Positions 18,201 through 26,111 of a stretch of DNA of 51,168 nucleotides are shown here, piece after piece. Under the pieces are notes generated by a model. That model was not told the origin of the DNA. It worked only from the letters and a program-made list of their open reading frames with translations, and did not search any database. The DNA is from Bacteroides sp. 51. Its GTDB lineage: Bacteria > Bacteroidota > Bacteroidia > Bacteroidales > Bacteroidaceae. The first letter of the stretch is position 1; every line of letters starts with the position of its first letter. The stretch is from contig NZ_QVMI01000002.1 in assembly GCF_010500965.1 (NCBI RefSeq), forward strand, positions 270,134 to 321,301, given 5' to 3'. The translations under genes were made by a program, and so were the position numbers.

Positions 18201-19306
18201 CCTTTATTATCTTCGGCCAGTCCGCGGATTCGTTTGGTGTTCAATGAGTTCCCATCGCTGCCCGGTACATACTTATCGAAAAAGAAAGGATACTTTGGCA
18301 GGTAATTAACTCCACCAAACATGGTGCTTACCCAAACTCCTCCGTTGTGGTCCTGATAAATATTATATATGAAATTATCGGAAAGACTGAAAGGGCGCAT
18401 CAGGTCTTGTTTGAGGTGAACAATGCTTTGTCTCTTTTCATTCACCACGTATAAACCGTGATGAGATCCCACCCATATTTCATCGTCCACACAAAGTACA
18501 TCACGCAGGAAGGTTTTTTGTTTGCTGAATAAAGGAATGGGCGACACTTTACACGTAGCGGGGGTGTATTTAAGCAACTCCCCATCGTGGATAGCCAGAA
18601 TCAGGTCATCACCCTGAAAGCAGATGCTTTCTATTCGTTTTCCGATCAGTGTTCTTTCAGCGCCACCGGCATGCTGTTCAAAGAGGTTTTTCTCTACATT
18701 GTATTTGAATAACCCTAAATAAGATGTGCCTACCCAGATTTCTCCTTTTTCGTTGGTGCAAATACAGTTCGGACTTTCATTCTTAAAGTTCACTTTGTCG
18801 GTGATGGGATAATAATCCATCTTATCCTTCCGGAAGCAGAATATCCCCTGGTCGGGAATAAGCGACCATATGTTTCCCAGGGTGTCGGACAATATCTCTG
18901 CCACCCAGTTATCGGGACTGACCCCATCCGGAGAGGTTGGTTTCTTTAATGTAAACGTATCCTCTTCCGGATCATAAATGTATATTCCGCGATCAGTTCC
19001 TACCCATAGTTTGTGCTCTTTATCTTCAAACAAAGCAGCGATGTTATTATTTCCGGTGCCGGTTTTCAGGTCTTTACAGTTCAGTTGCAGAATAGATGTG
19101 CCATCATACCGGTTCAAACCGTTTTTTGTGCCGAACCACATAAAACCGTAACTGTCCTGCAAGACAGCTTTTACATTGCTGGCCGACAAACCATTTTCTC
19201 CATCTATATGATTAAAATAGTAGTTTGAGTTATCTTGCCCGAAGAGTGGATGCGCAATAAGACAAAATAAAACGCCAATAAGTAGAATTTGTGCTAATCG
19301 TTTCAT
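15284..19306 (-). CDS. Hybrid two-component system sensor/regulator (HTCS)
   Basis: This 1340-residue protein fuses all parts of a two-component system. It has a signal peptide (1-23), periplasmic beta-propeller repeats (about 25-690, repeated W-x-G-T/S...GL motifs), a Y_Y_Y domain (about 690-765) and one transmembrane helix (about 774-800). A histidine kinase follows with phosphoacceptor His833 in FTEIAHEIRTP and an ATPase with NLLNNALKY and GVGIGLSLA. The receiver has Asp1123 in DLIICDIMMP, and an AraC-type DNA-binding domain occupies about 1230-1330. HTCS proteins bind a sugar released from a target glycan in the periplasm and activate the linked operons. Here it lies between two glycosidase operons, both with the same candidate operator. 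Confidence 0.96.
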   Translation of the reverse strand: MKRLAQILLIGVLFCLIAHPLFGQDNSNYYFNHIDGENGLSASNVKAVLQDSYGFMWFGTKNGLNRYDGTSILQLNCKDLKTGTGNNNIAALFEDKEHKLWVGTDRGIYIYDPEEDTFTLKKPTSPDGVSPDNWVAEILSDTLGNIWSLIPDQGIFCFRKDKMDYYPITDKVNFKNESPNCICTNEKGEIWVGTSYLGLFKYNVEKNLFEQHAGGAERTLIGKRIESICFQGDDLILAIHDGELLKYTPATCKVSPIPLFSKQKTFLRDVLCVDDEIWVGSHHGLYVVNEKRQSIVHLKQDLMRPFSLSDNFIYNIYQDHNGGVWVSTMFGGVNYLPKYPFFFDKYVPGSDGNSLNTKRIRGLAEDNKGNIWIGTEDGGINVLNPLNSYVFQVHNQKSDYPISLCVEHYDDKMYCGLFKQGMDIFNLSRKNIFGVNEKPLGIEEGSVYSFLIDSKERKWIGAGWGLYRAEANKNEYIKLDTVGYNWIFDLFEASNGMIWIATMGNGLWKYNPETEIFHWYEAGRENLSSNSVSSIMEDRKGNIWLSTDRGGICRYDESTDDFTTFTIKDGLPDDVAYDILEDDNDNLWFGTNKGLVKFNPETKDIRVFTTKDGLLGNQFSYKSALKAKDNRFYFGGINGLIAFDPHTAERDQPIAPVYISKLSIFNKEVTVHTPGTPLKKSIIHTDKITLPYNQSSLSFDVALLSYSTNQVNQYYYRMDPLDKEWIPAVSNQNISYAQLAPGKYTFRVRATASGKSTNMSSCSLAIVILPPWWQSIWAYLSYITAGMVLLYACLFWYNRRRKRQMEARQKVFEMEKEKELYESKVKFFTEIAHEIRTPLSLINGPLEAIQEMDVQESGLKKYIRVMTQNTKRLLELTGQLLDFQKISANKLTMKFESVDITHLLKETIARFEVTIALNKKELIQNLEEEHVWAAVDKEAITKIVSNLLNNALKYTRKTIVVELKKSADTFTIRIISDGNKIPKEVSQQIFEPFYQTDKDAEVRNGVGIGLSLARSLALLHKGSLFLDTKQEDNVFVLTVPLNKEGIILENDKVIQKDIVVLDEETSVTTYMNTYTLLLVEDNEDMLQFMQSRLDEFFTTEIARNGKEALEVLRSANIDLIICDIMMPVMNGYQLCREVKCDINLSHIPIIFLTAKNDLESKINGLKYGAEAYIEKPFAFNYLKEQILSLLDNRRREREAFSKRPFFSVNNMQMNKADEAFMNKVIQIIEDNITNDNFSVERMAEILHMSHSSLLRKIKTLFNLSPLDFIRLIKLKKAAEYIQDGKYRIGDICYMIGINSPSYFSKLFLKQFGMTPKDFEKQYQNGNQFVIVQEIKKTGDG

Positions 19307-19329
19307 GGTCCGAAAGGTTACGTTTGATG

Positions 19330-19337
19330 CAAATATA
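19330..19337 (-). promoter_or_regulatory. -7 box for the HTCS gene
   Basis: TATATTTG on the minus strand lies 23 bp upstream of the ATG. A TTG occurs 22 bp further upstream, slightly long for the consensus. Confidence 0.45.
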
Positions 19338-19371
19338 AGTAAAAAACAATAGGTTGGTTCAAGATGAAGTA

Positions 19372-19430
19372 TTTGTACCAGTAATAGACGAATTCGTACT
19401 GTTTTCGTCGAAACTCGCCCAATATCTTTG
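19372..19430 (+). promoter_or_regulatory. Promoter and candidate HTCS operator for the GH95-GH110-GH95 operon
   Basis: The half-sites TTTGTACC (19372-19379) and TTCGTACT (19393-19400) are 21 bp apart. The -7 box TATCTTTG (19423-19430) starts 23 bp after the end of the nearer half-site. No consensus -33 TTG is present. The arrangement equals that at 15170-15228. Confidence 0.6.
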
Positions 19431-19459
19431 TAGCATGTTGAATTATTTATTATGGATTT

Positions 19460-21889
19460 ATGAAAAAAATAAGAAGTGTAGCCAAGTTAATCTGTAGCTC
19501 AACTCTGCTATTGCTAGTCGGTTGCCAGTCATCCGGTTCCAGTGAGAATACAATGAAGCTTTGGTATAATGAGCCTGCCACCGAATGGATGGCGTCTCTT
19601 CCGGTTGGCAATGGTCGCCTGGGAGTTATGGTATATGGAGGAATTGAAGAAGAGACACTGGCTTTGAACGAAAGTACATTGTGGTCGGGCGAATATGACG
19701 AGGGACAGCAACGCCCTTTCGGCCGTCAGAAGCTGGATGAGTTAAGGCAACTCTTTTTCGACGGTAAACTGCCCGAAGGCAATCATATTGCAGGTGGAGC
19801 CATGCACGGAACGTCGAGCTCTTTCGGTACCCACTTACCTATGGGCGATCTGAAAATAGGATTCACCTATCCGGAAGGAGAGATTACGAAATACCAACGC
19901 GAACTGGATTTGAAGACAGCCGTCAGCAAGGTGACTTACCGGGTAGGGGATGTGAATTATACCCGCGAGTGTATCGCCACAAACCCCGACGATGTGATCG
20001 TTTGGAACATGAAGGCCGATAAACCGGGCGCTATTCAAATGGAGATCAGCCTCGATTTACTACGTAATGCAGAAGTGCGCGCCGAAGGCAATCAACTGGT
20101 TTACACCGGGAATGCCGACTTTCCGAAACAAGGAAAAGGCGGTGTGCTTTTCGACGGTCGCATAGCCATAAAGTTCCAGGGAGGTACGTTGGAAACGAAA
20201 GAAGGAACACTTGAGATTAAAGAGGCTAACGAAGTAACCCTTATAGCAGATATACGCACCAGTTTCAAGAACACGACTTTTGCCGGATACGATTATGAAA
20301 AGGTTTGCCGCGAAACGGTAGAGGCTGCAATGGCCGCCGATTATGCCGACCTTCGCAAACGCCACGTTGAGGATTATGCTCCCCTGTTTGCACGGGTGGA
20401 CATGACCTTGGGAGACGGAAGCTACAACGACATGCCTACCAACAAACGTTGGGCGCAGGTAAAGGAAGGAACCACAGATCCCGGACTGGATGCCCTTTTC
20501 TTCCAGTATGCACGCTATCTGCTGATTGCTTCTTCGCGTCCGAACTCACCATTGCCCGTAGCGTTGCAAGGGTTCTTTAATGATAACCTGGCTTGCCACA
20601 TGGGATGGACAAATGATTATCACTTGGATATCAACACCGAGCAGAACTACTGGATTGCCAATGTCGGAAACCTGGCCGATTGCCACACTCCACTCTTCGA
20701 CTTTATCAAAGACCTCTCGCACCACGGAGCTAAAACGGCAAAAGACCTCTACGGATGCAAAGGATGGACCACCCACACTACGACCAACCCTTGGGGATAT
20801 ACAGCCGTATCAGGCAGCATCTTGTGGGGATTGTTTCCTACTGCCTCTTCCTGGATGGCATCCCATTTATGGACACAGTACGAATATACCCAGGATAAAC
20901 AATATCTGGCCGAGGTGGCTTACCCCTTATTAAAAGGAAATGCAGAGTTCTTACTGGATTATATGGTTGTCCACCCCGGAAATGGATATCTGATGACCGG
21001 TCCCAGCATCTCGCCCGAGAACAGTTTCCGTTATGAGGGCGGTGAACATGCGGCTTCCATGATGCCTACCTGCGACAGGGTATTGGCGCACGAAATCTTC
21101 TCATCCTGTGTAGCCGCTTCTAAGATACTGGATATCGACCACAGTTTTGCCGATAGTCTGCAAGCTGCGATCGACCTACTGCCTCCTTTCTTTATATCGA
21201 ACAGATACGGAGGGGTACAAGAATGGTTTGAGGATTACGAAGAAGCACACCCTAATCACCGGCATACCAGCCATTTATTGGCGCTTTATCCGTACTCGCA
21301 GATTACTATTGATAAAACGCCCGAGCTGGCGGCGGCTTCCAGAAAAGCTATCGAGAACCGTTTGGCTACTCCCGACTGGGAAGATACCGAATGGAGTCGC
21401 GCCAATATGGTTTGCTTCTATGCCCGCCTTCGCGATAAGGCCGATGCCTATGCCAGCGTGCAACAGCTATTGGCTACATTAACACGCGAGAACCTGCTTT
21501 CGATATCGCCTGCCGGTATTGCCGGAGCTCCTTATGATATTTTTATATTCGACGGAAATGCAGCAGGTGCGGCAGGTATTGCCGAAATGTTGCTGCAAAG
21601 CCACGATGGTGTTATTGATTTCCTGCCTTGTTTGCCCGAACAATGGAAAGACGGAAGCTATAGCGGATTAAGCGTCAGAGGAGGAGGTGAGGTGTCTGCC
21701 AACTGGAAAAACAGTGTCCTTACCAAGGCTTCCCTTAAGGTTCTTGTCGATGGTGAGTTTTCGATAAGAATGCCCGAGGGAAAGAAATATAATATCCTGA
21801 CCAATGGCGAGAAGGCAACTACAACTTCTTCTGCCAGTACAATTATCACCTTATCACTTAAAGCAAATGATTTGGTAGAAATAAATTAA
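19460..21889 (+). CDS. GH95 glycosidase lipoprotein with a changed catalytic Asn
   Basis: This 809-residue protein has a lipobox ending LLVG-Cys22. GH95 features: N-terminal beta-sandwich starting MKLWYNEPATEWMASLPVGN, then the (alpha/alpha)6 barrel. The general acid Glu520 (SISPENS) and base Asp698 (IFDGNAAGAAGIAEMLLQS) are present. The H-x-N-x-N motif, whose two Asn assist the base in characterised GH95 alpha-1,2-fucosidases, reads HLDIN, so the first Asn is Asp390 and the second is Asn392. This may alter pH optimum or specificity (GH95 also contains alpha-L-galactosidases). It is the first gene of a three-gene operon with GH110 and a second, canonical GH95. Confidence 0.88.
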   Translation: MKKIRSVAKLICSSTLLLLVGCQSSGSSENTMKLWYNEPATEWMASLPVGNGRLGVMVYGGIEEETLALNESTLWSGEYDEGQQRPFGRQKLDELRQLFFDGKLPEGNHIAGGAMHGTSSSFGTHLPMGDLKIGFTYPEGEITKYQRELDLKTAVSKVTYRVGDVNYTRECIATNPDDVIVWNMKADKPGAIQMEISLDLLRNAEVRAEGNQLVYTGNADFPKQGKGGVLFDGRIAIKFQGGTLETKEGTLEIKEANEVTLIADIRTSFKNTTFAGYDYEKVCRETVEAAMAADYADLRKRHVEDYAPLFARVDMTLGDGSYNDMPTNKRWAQVKEGTTDPGLDALFFQYARYLLIASSRPNSPLPVALQGFFNDNLACHMGWTNDYHLDINTEQNYWIANVGNLADCHTPLFDFIKDLSHHGAKTAKDLYGCKGWTTHTTTNPWGYTAVSGSILWGLFPTASSWMASHLWTQYEYTQDKQYLAEVAYPLLKGNAEFLLDYMVVHPGNGYLMTGPSISPENSFRYEGGEHAASMMPTCDRVLAHEIFSSCVAASKILDIDHSFADSLQAAIDLLPPFFISNRYGGVQEWFEDYEEAHPNHRHTSHLLALYPYSQITIDKTPELAAASRKAIENRLATPDWEDTEWSRANMVCFYARLRDKADAYASVQQLLATLTRENLLSISPAGIAGAPYDIFIFDGNAAGAAGIAEMLLQSHDGVIDFLPCLPEQWKDGSYSGLSVRGGGEVSANWKNSVLTKASLKVLVDGEFSIRMPEGKKYNILTNGEKATTTSSASTIITLSLKANDLVEIN

Positions 21890-21931
21890 CCTTGATTCTG
21901 TAATTAGTATATTTATACCTTATTAGATAAT

Positions 21932-23626
21932 ATGCATAAAAAAACACTCTTAATCATTACTTTCCTGTGCCTGGCATTTAACATGCCGGCGCAGGAAGTT
22001 ATTCTCGTAAAGTCGGGTGAAGGAGACGCCACTCCGCGGCTCCAGTCGGCCATAGAACAAGCGCGCCAGCACAACGGTAAAAAGGTAGAAATCAGGTTGG
22101 AGCAAGGAGATTATCATATCCATCGCACCAGTGCTTCTACACATATATATTATATATCGAATACTGCTTCCGAGCGTGAGAATCCGGACCCGACCAAGCA
22201 TATCGGCCTTTGGCTGAGAGACTTGAAGAACGTAACCATCAACGGTGGGGGAGCGCGATTTATTACGCACGGAGAAATGACAACCTTTGTCGTAGACCAG
22301 TGCGAAAACATTATGCTATGCAATTTCAGCCTTAAAGCCGCCGATCCTTCTATGGCGGAGATGACTGTTGTGGATGTTGCCGCCCGCACGGCAACCTTCC
22401 GCGTGCATCCGGACAATAACTATGAAATAAAAGATAACGATATCCTGTGGAAGGGCGAGGGGTGGAGCTTCACAGGAGGCGTAGCGCCGCAAACGTTCAA
22501 TCCGCAAACTAACATTACCCACCGCCGGTCGTTGCCTACCGATGGAAAGGTATGTGTAGAAGAAGTGGGGAAGCACTTGATTCGCATTGAATACGCTGAT
22601 CGTCCGAATGTGTATCCCGGTGAGATACTGCAAATACGCGATGCGATTCGCGATGAAGTCTGTGGCTTTATCCACCGGAGTAAAAACGTCACGCTTCAAA
22701 ACCTCAACCTTCACTTCCTGGGCAACTTTGGTATCGTGGGGCAATACTCCGAGAACCTGACCTACGACCGCCTGAACTGTGAACCCGAATATGGTAGCGG
22801 CCGTACCTGTGCTGGATTTGCCGATTTCGTTCAGATGTCGGGATGTAAAGGAAAGATTAGCATTATGAATTCCCGCTTCGAAGGTGCGCACGACGACCCG
22901 ATCAATATTCATGGCACACACCTGAAAGTCATGGCTTATGAGGCCGACAATGTGGTGCGCGTTCGCTTTATGCACGATCAGTCTTACGGATTCGATGCCT
23001 TTTTTCCCGGAGATAAGATTGAGATTACCGATGTGCATGCTCTGAAGTGCCTGTTTGCCGCTACGGTGAAGAAGGTGGAACGCCTGAATGATTACGAAAT
23101 TAAACTGACACTGAGCCATCCCGTGCCCGGGGCGGTACAGGAGAAGGAAGCGGCTGTAGAGAATATCACCTGGACACCGGAGGTAGAAATCCGCAACAAC
23201 TACTTCTCGCGCATGCCTACACGTGGCATTCTTGTTACCACCCGGCAGAAGGTATGCATTGAGGATAATGTTTTCTACCGCACTCCGATGAGCGCCATTG
23301 CTATATGCAACGATGCAAGGGGCTGGTATGAGTCGGGACCCGTACATGATGTCCTTATTCGGCACAATAACTTTATAGAGTGCGGAAGTCCGGTGATCAG
23401 CATTGCGCCCGAGAACCACCGGCCCGACGGATATGTGCACCGGGGAATACGCATCGAATCCAATCGCTTTACGCTAAACAGCGCCCCGGCAGTTGAGGCA
23501 CGCTGGACGGATGGTATTTCAATTACAGATAATTATTTCGAAACCACCCGCACTATTCCGGACGACAGTTTTATCCGGTTAGAAAACTGCATTAATCAGT
23601 GTATTGAAGGAAACAGAAATAAATAA
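21932..23626 (+). CDS. GH110 alpha-1,3-galactosidase
   Basis: This 564-residue protein has a signal peptide ending FNMPA-QE and a right-handed parallel beta-helix, seen as repeated strands such as NVTINGGGARF, NVTLQNLNLHF, VEIRNNYFSR and VLIRHNNFIE. The GH110 signature with the paired catalytic Asp is present as Asp321-Asp322 in FEGAHDDPINIHG. GH110 enzymes release terminal alpha-1,3-linked galactose by inversion; some act on branched blood group B structures and others also on linear alpha-Gal. Which subtype this is cannot be decided by eye. It sits 42 bp after one GH95 gene and 7 bp before another, so it is expressed together with fucosidase-type enzymes. Confidence 0.93.
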   Translation: MHKKTLLIITFLCLAFNMPAQEVILVKSGEGDATPRLQSAIEQARQHNGKKVEIRLEQGDYHIHRTSASTHIYYISNTASERENPDPTKHIGLWLRDLKNVTINGGGARFITHGEMTTFVVDQCENIMLCNFSLKAADPSMAEMTVVDVAARTATFRVHPDNNYEIKDNDILWKGEGWSFTGGVAPQTFNPQTNITHRRSLPTDGKVCVEEVGKHLIRIEYADRPNVYPGEILQIRDAIRDEVCGFIHRSKNVTLQNLNLHFLGNFGIVGQYSENLTYDRLNCEPEYGSGRTCAGFADFVQMSGCKGKISIMNSRFEGAHDDPINIHGTHLKVMAYEADNVVRVRFMHDQSYGFDAFFPGDKIEITDVHALKCLFAATVKKVERLNDYEIKLTLSHPVPGAVQEKEAAVENITWTPEVEIRNNYFSRMPTRGILVTTRQKVCIEDNVFYRTPMSAIAICNDARGWYESGPVHDVLIRHNNFIECGSPVISIAPENHRPDGYVHRGIRIESNRFTLNSAPAVEARWTDGISITDNYFETTRTIPDDSFIRLENCINQCIEGNRNK

Positions 23627-23633
23627 TATACCC

Positions 23634-25880
23634 ATGAAGAAAAACATTCTCTTACTCTTATTTTGCCTCTTTTCGTCGCTGGCAATGCAGAGCAAATCAA
23701 CCTCAAACCCGCAGGAGAGTTTACGCCTGTGGTACAATGAACCCGCCAAAGGATGGATGACATCGGCTTTGCCGGTGGGCAACGGCCGCTTGGGCGCCAT
23801 GATATTCGGAGGCGTAGAACAGGAACATATACAGTTCAATGATAAAACCTTATGGGAGGGAAGCACCTCGCAGAGAGGTTCGTACCGCAACTTCGGCGAC
23901 ATCTACATCAATTTCGATAATCAGGATGAGGCCACCGACTACGTGCGCGACCTTAACATTAACGATGCCCTGGCCTCCGTCAGATACCGCTCGGCAGGGG
24001 TTACCTATACCCGCGAATACTTTGCCAGCTTCCCCGACGATGCTATTGTTATGCATTTCACCGCCAATAAAAAAGGAAAGCTCAGCTTCAATATGAAGTT
24101 AGACGATGCCAACGGTGGAAAGGTAATGGTGAGCGGTCAAACCATCTCTGCGTCCGGCAAGTTGAGCCTGTTATCCTACGCGGCTGATATTACCGTTTGC
24201 AACGATGGCGGGCAGGTGTCAAACAACGGATCGGAAATACGGGTCGACAACGCCAATTCGGCTACCATTATACTCACCGCCGGTACGGATTACGACCCTC
24301 GGACTCCCACCTACCTGACTTCGAAAGACTGGAAACAAAACCTCCAAACCGCGAAGCAAAAGGCTACATCGAAATCGTATAAACAATTAAAAGAGGCGCA
24401 CACCAGTGACTATCGTTCGCTGTTCGGTCGCGTGGCGTTGACTGTCGGCAATGCGAAACCCGCCATGCCAACGAATGAACTGTTGAAACGTTACGCCGAA
24501 GGGGAGTACCATTCGTATCTGGATGTACTGTTCTTCCAGTACGGCCGCTACCTTACGATTTCTTCTTCGCGCAGCGGACTGGACTTGCCTTCCAATCTGC
24601 AAGGGGTATGGAACAACAGCAACAATCCGCCCTGGGAGTCGGACATCCACTCCAATATCAACATTCAAATGAACTATTGGCCAACCGAAGTTACCAATCT
24701 GGCAGAGTGCCACATGCCGTTCATCAACTATATATATAATGAGGCGTTGGTGCACAAGTCCTGGACCGATATGGCCGCGCAGCTCGATTGCCGCGGTTGG
24801 GTAATGAAAACACAGAACAACATCTTTGGCTATTCGGACTTCATGTGGAACCGTCCGGCCAATGGGTGGTACTGCATGCACATCTGGGATAAGTATCTGT
24901 TCAATCCCGATCCGGTGTATCTGCAACAAGTGGCCTATCCGGTCATGAAGGCCGCCTGCGAGTTCTGGGTAGACCGGTTGATTGTAGATGATGACGGCAT
25001 GCTGGTGGCGCCTAACGAATGGTCGCCCGAGCACGGGCCGAGTGAGACGGGCATTGCTTATGCGCAACAAATCATAGCCGACTTGTTCGTTAATACCATC
25101 CAGGCCGGCAAGATCCTGGGAACCGACACGGCATTCGTAAACCTGCTTGAGCAAAAGTACCATCGCCTGGACAAGGGGCTGAGGGTAGGAGACTGGGGGC
25201 AACTCCGCGAGTGGAAATACACGAACGACGATCCCAACAGTAATCACCGGCATGTATCGCACCTTATGGCCCTCTACCCGGGCAAGGCTATTTCTCCATT
25301 CCTCAACGCTGCCCATGCCGATGCGGCACGGAAGAGTCTCGATGCCCGCGGTGATAGCGGCACAGGATGGAGCCGGGTGTGGAAGATTGCTTTCTGGGCA
25401 CGGTTGCTCGATGGAAATCGCGCGCACAAACTGCTTAAACATGCCTTGAACCTGACGGATGACACGGGAATGGATTATGCCGAAAAGGGTGGGGTGTACG
25501 AAAACCTGTTCGATGCGCATCCGCCGTTTCAGATAGATGGAAACCTCGGTGCCACAGCATGCATCTCGGAGATGTTGCTGCAAAGTCATCTGGGAGAGTT
25601 GCACCTGTTGCCCGCCATTCCCGATGTATGGGAGCAGGGGCAAGCCAGAGGATTCAAAGCAAGAGGCGGTTACGAAGTGAGTATGCAATGGAAAGACCAT
25701 GCGCTGCTTACAGCCGATATCAAAGCCAGCCGGGCAGGGGTGTGCACCATACGGACAAGCAATCCGGTGAAAGTATCGGGTAGGGATACCACTTCTCAAC
25801 CCGATGGAAACGGGTATTATACGCTTATGTTGAATATGGAACCGGGTCAGACGCACAGGCTTTTGGCTGTTGTGAAGTAA
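23634..25880 (+). CDS. GH95 alpha-L-fucosidase, canonical active site
   Basis: This 748-residue secreted protein starts at ATG 23634 with a signal peptide (MKKNILLLLFCLFSSLAMQS). An in-frame TTG ten codons upstream overlaps the GH110 gene and is not favoured. The GH95 layout is complete: LRLWYNEPAKGWMTSALPVGN at the N-terminus, Asn341 and Asn343 in HSNINIQMNYW, general acid Glu466 in WSPEHGPSE, GWSRVWKIAFWARLLDG, and base Asp635 in FQIDGNLGATACISEMLLQS. Characterised members cleave Fuc-alpha-1,2-Gal. Together with GH110 this suits stepwise removal of alpha-Gal and alpha-1,2-Fuc from branched host glycans. It is the last gene of the operon, followed by a palindrome array. Confidence 0.93.
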   Translation: MKKNILLLLFCLFSSLAMQSKSTSNPQESLRLWYNEPAKGWMTSALPVGNGRLGAMIFGGVEQEHIQFNDKTLWEGSTSQRGSYRNFGDIYINFDNQDEATDYVRDLNINDALASVRYRSAGVTYTREYFASFPDDAIVMHFTANKKGKLSFNMKLDDANGGKVMVSGQTISASGKLSLLSYAADITVCNDGGQVSNNGSEIRVDNANSATIILTAGTDYDPRTPTYLTSKDWKQNLQTAKQKATSKSYKQLKEAHTSDYRSLFGRVALTVGNAKPAMPTNELLKRYAEGEYHSYLDVLFFQYGRYLTISSSRSGLDLPSNLQGVWNNSNNPPWESDIHSNINIQMNYWPTEVTNLAECHMPFINYIYNEALVHKSWTDMAAQLDCRGWVMKTQNNIFGYSDFMWNRPANGWYCMHIWDKYLFNPDPVYLQQVAYPVMKAACEFWVDRLIVDDDGMLVAPNEWSPEHGPSETGIAYAQQIIADLFVNTIQAGKILGTDTAFVNLLEQKYHRLDKGLRVGDWGQLREWKYTNDDPNSNHRHVSHLMALYPGKAISPFLNAAHADAARKSLDARGDSGTGWSRVWKIAFWARLLDGNRAHKLLKHALNLTDDTGMDYAEKGGVYENLFDAHPPFQIDGNLGATACISEMLLQSHLGELHLLPAIPDVWEQGQARGFKARGGYEVSMQWKDHALLTADIKASRAGVCTIRTSNPVKVSGRDTTSQPDGNGYYTLMLNMEPGQTHRLLAVVK

Positions 25881-25959
25881 TAGCATTGTAACGCCGGGCA
25901 ACAACCATATAATCTTATAGCTTGTTTGTCCGAGTTATTATTCTACTTTCTCAATACTG

Positions 25960-26046
25960 AAAACACCCGGGTCTTTCGGGTCAAAACACCCGGGTGTTCC
26001 AACCTAAAACACCCGGGTGTTTTAACTGGAAAGACCCGGGTGTTTT
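25960..26046. repeat. Array of four AAACACCCGGGTGTTT palindromes, exact 23-bp period
   Basis: The CCCGGG centres are at 25966, 25989, 26012 and 26035, exactly 23 bp apart. Units vary slightly at their ends (GTCTTT, GTGTTC, AAAGAC). The array lies between the convergent ends of the GH95 and AraC genes. Its sequence is unrelated to the arrays elsewhere in the window, but its form is the same. Confidence 0.92.
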
Positions 26047-26111
26047 CAAACTCATGCTACTTGCAATTGAACGGAATAGTGTTTTCTTACTTTCCCTGTG
26101 CCACTTCTATT

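Noticed and set aside
23604-23633. Upstream TTG start of the second GH95 gene
   Set aside because: It would add ten residues before an excellent signal peptide and overlap the GH110 gene; ATG 23634 is preferred.
25960-26046. CRISPR array
   Set aside because: Units are palindromes with spacers of only about 7 bp and no cas gene is present, so this and the other arrays are not CRISPR.
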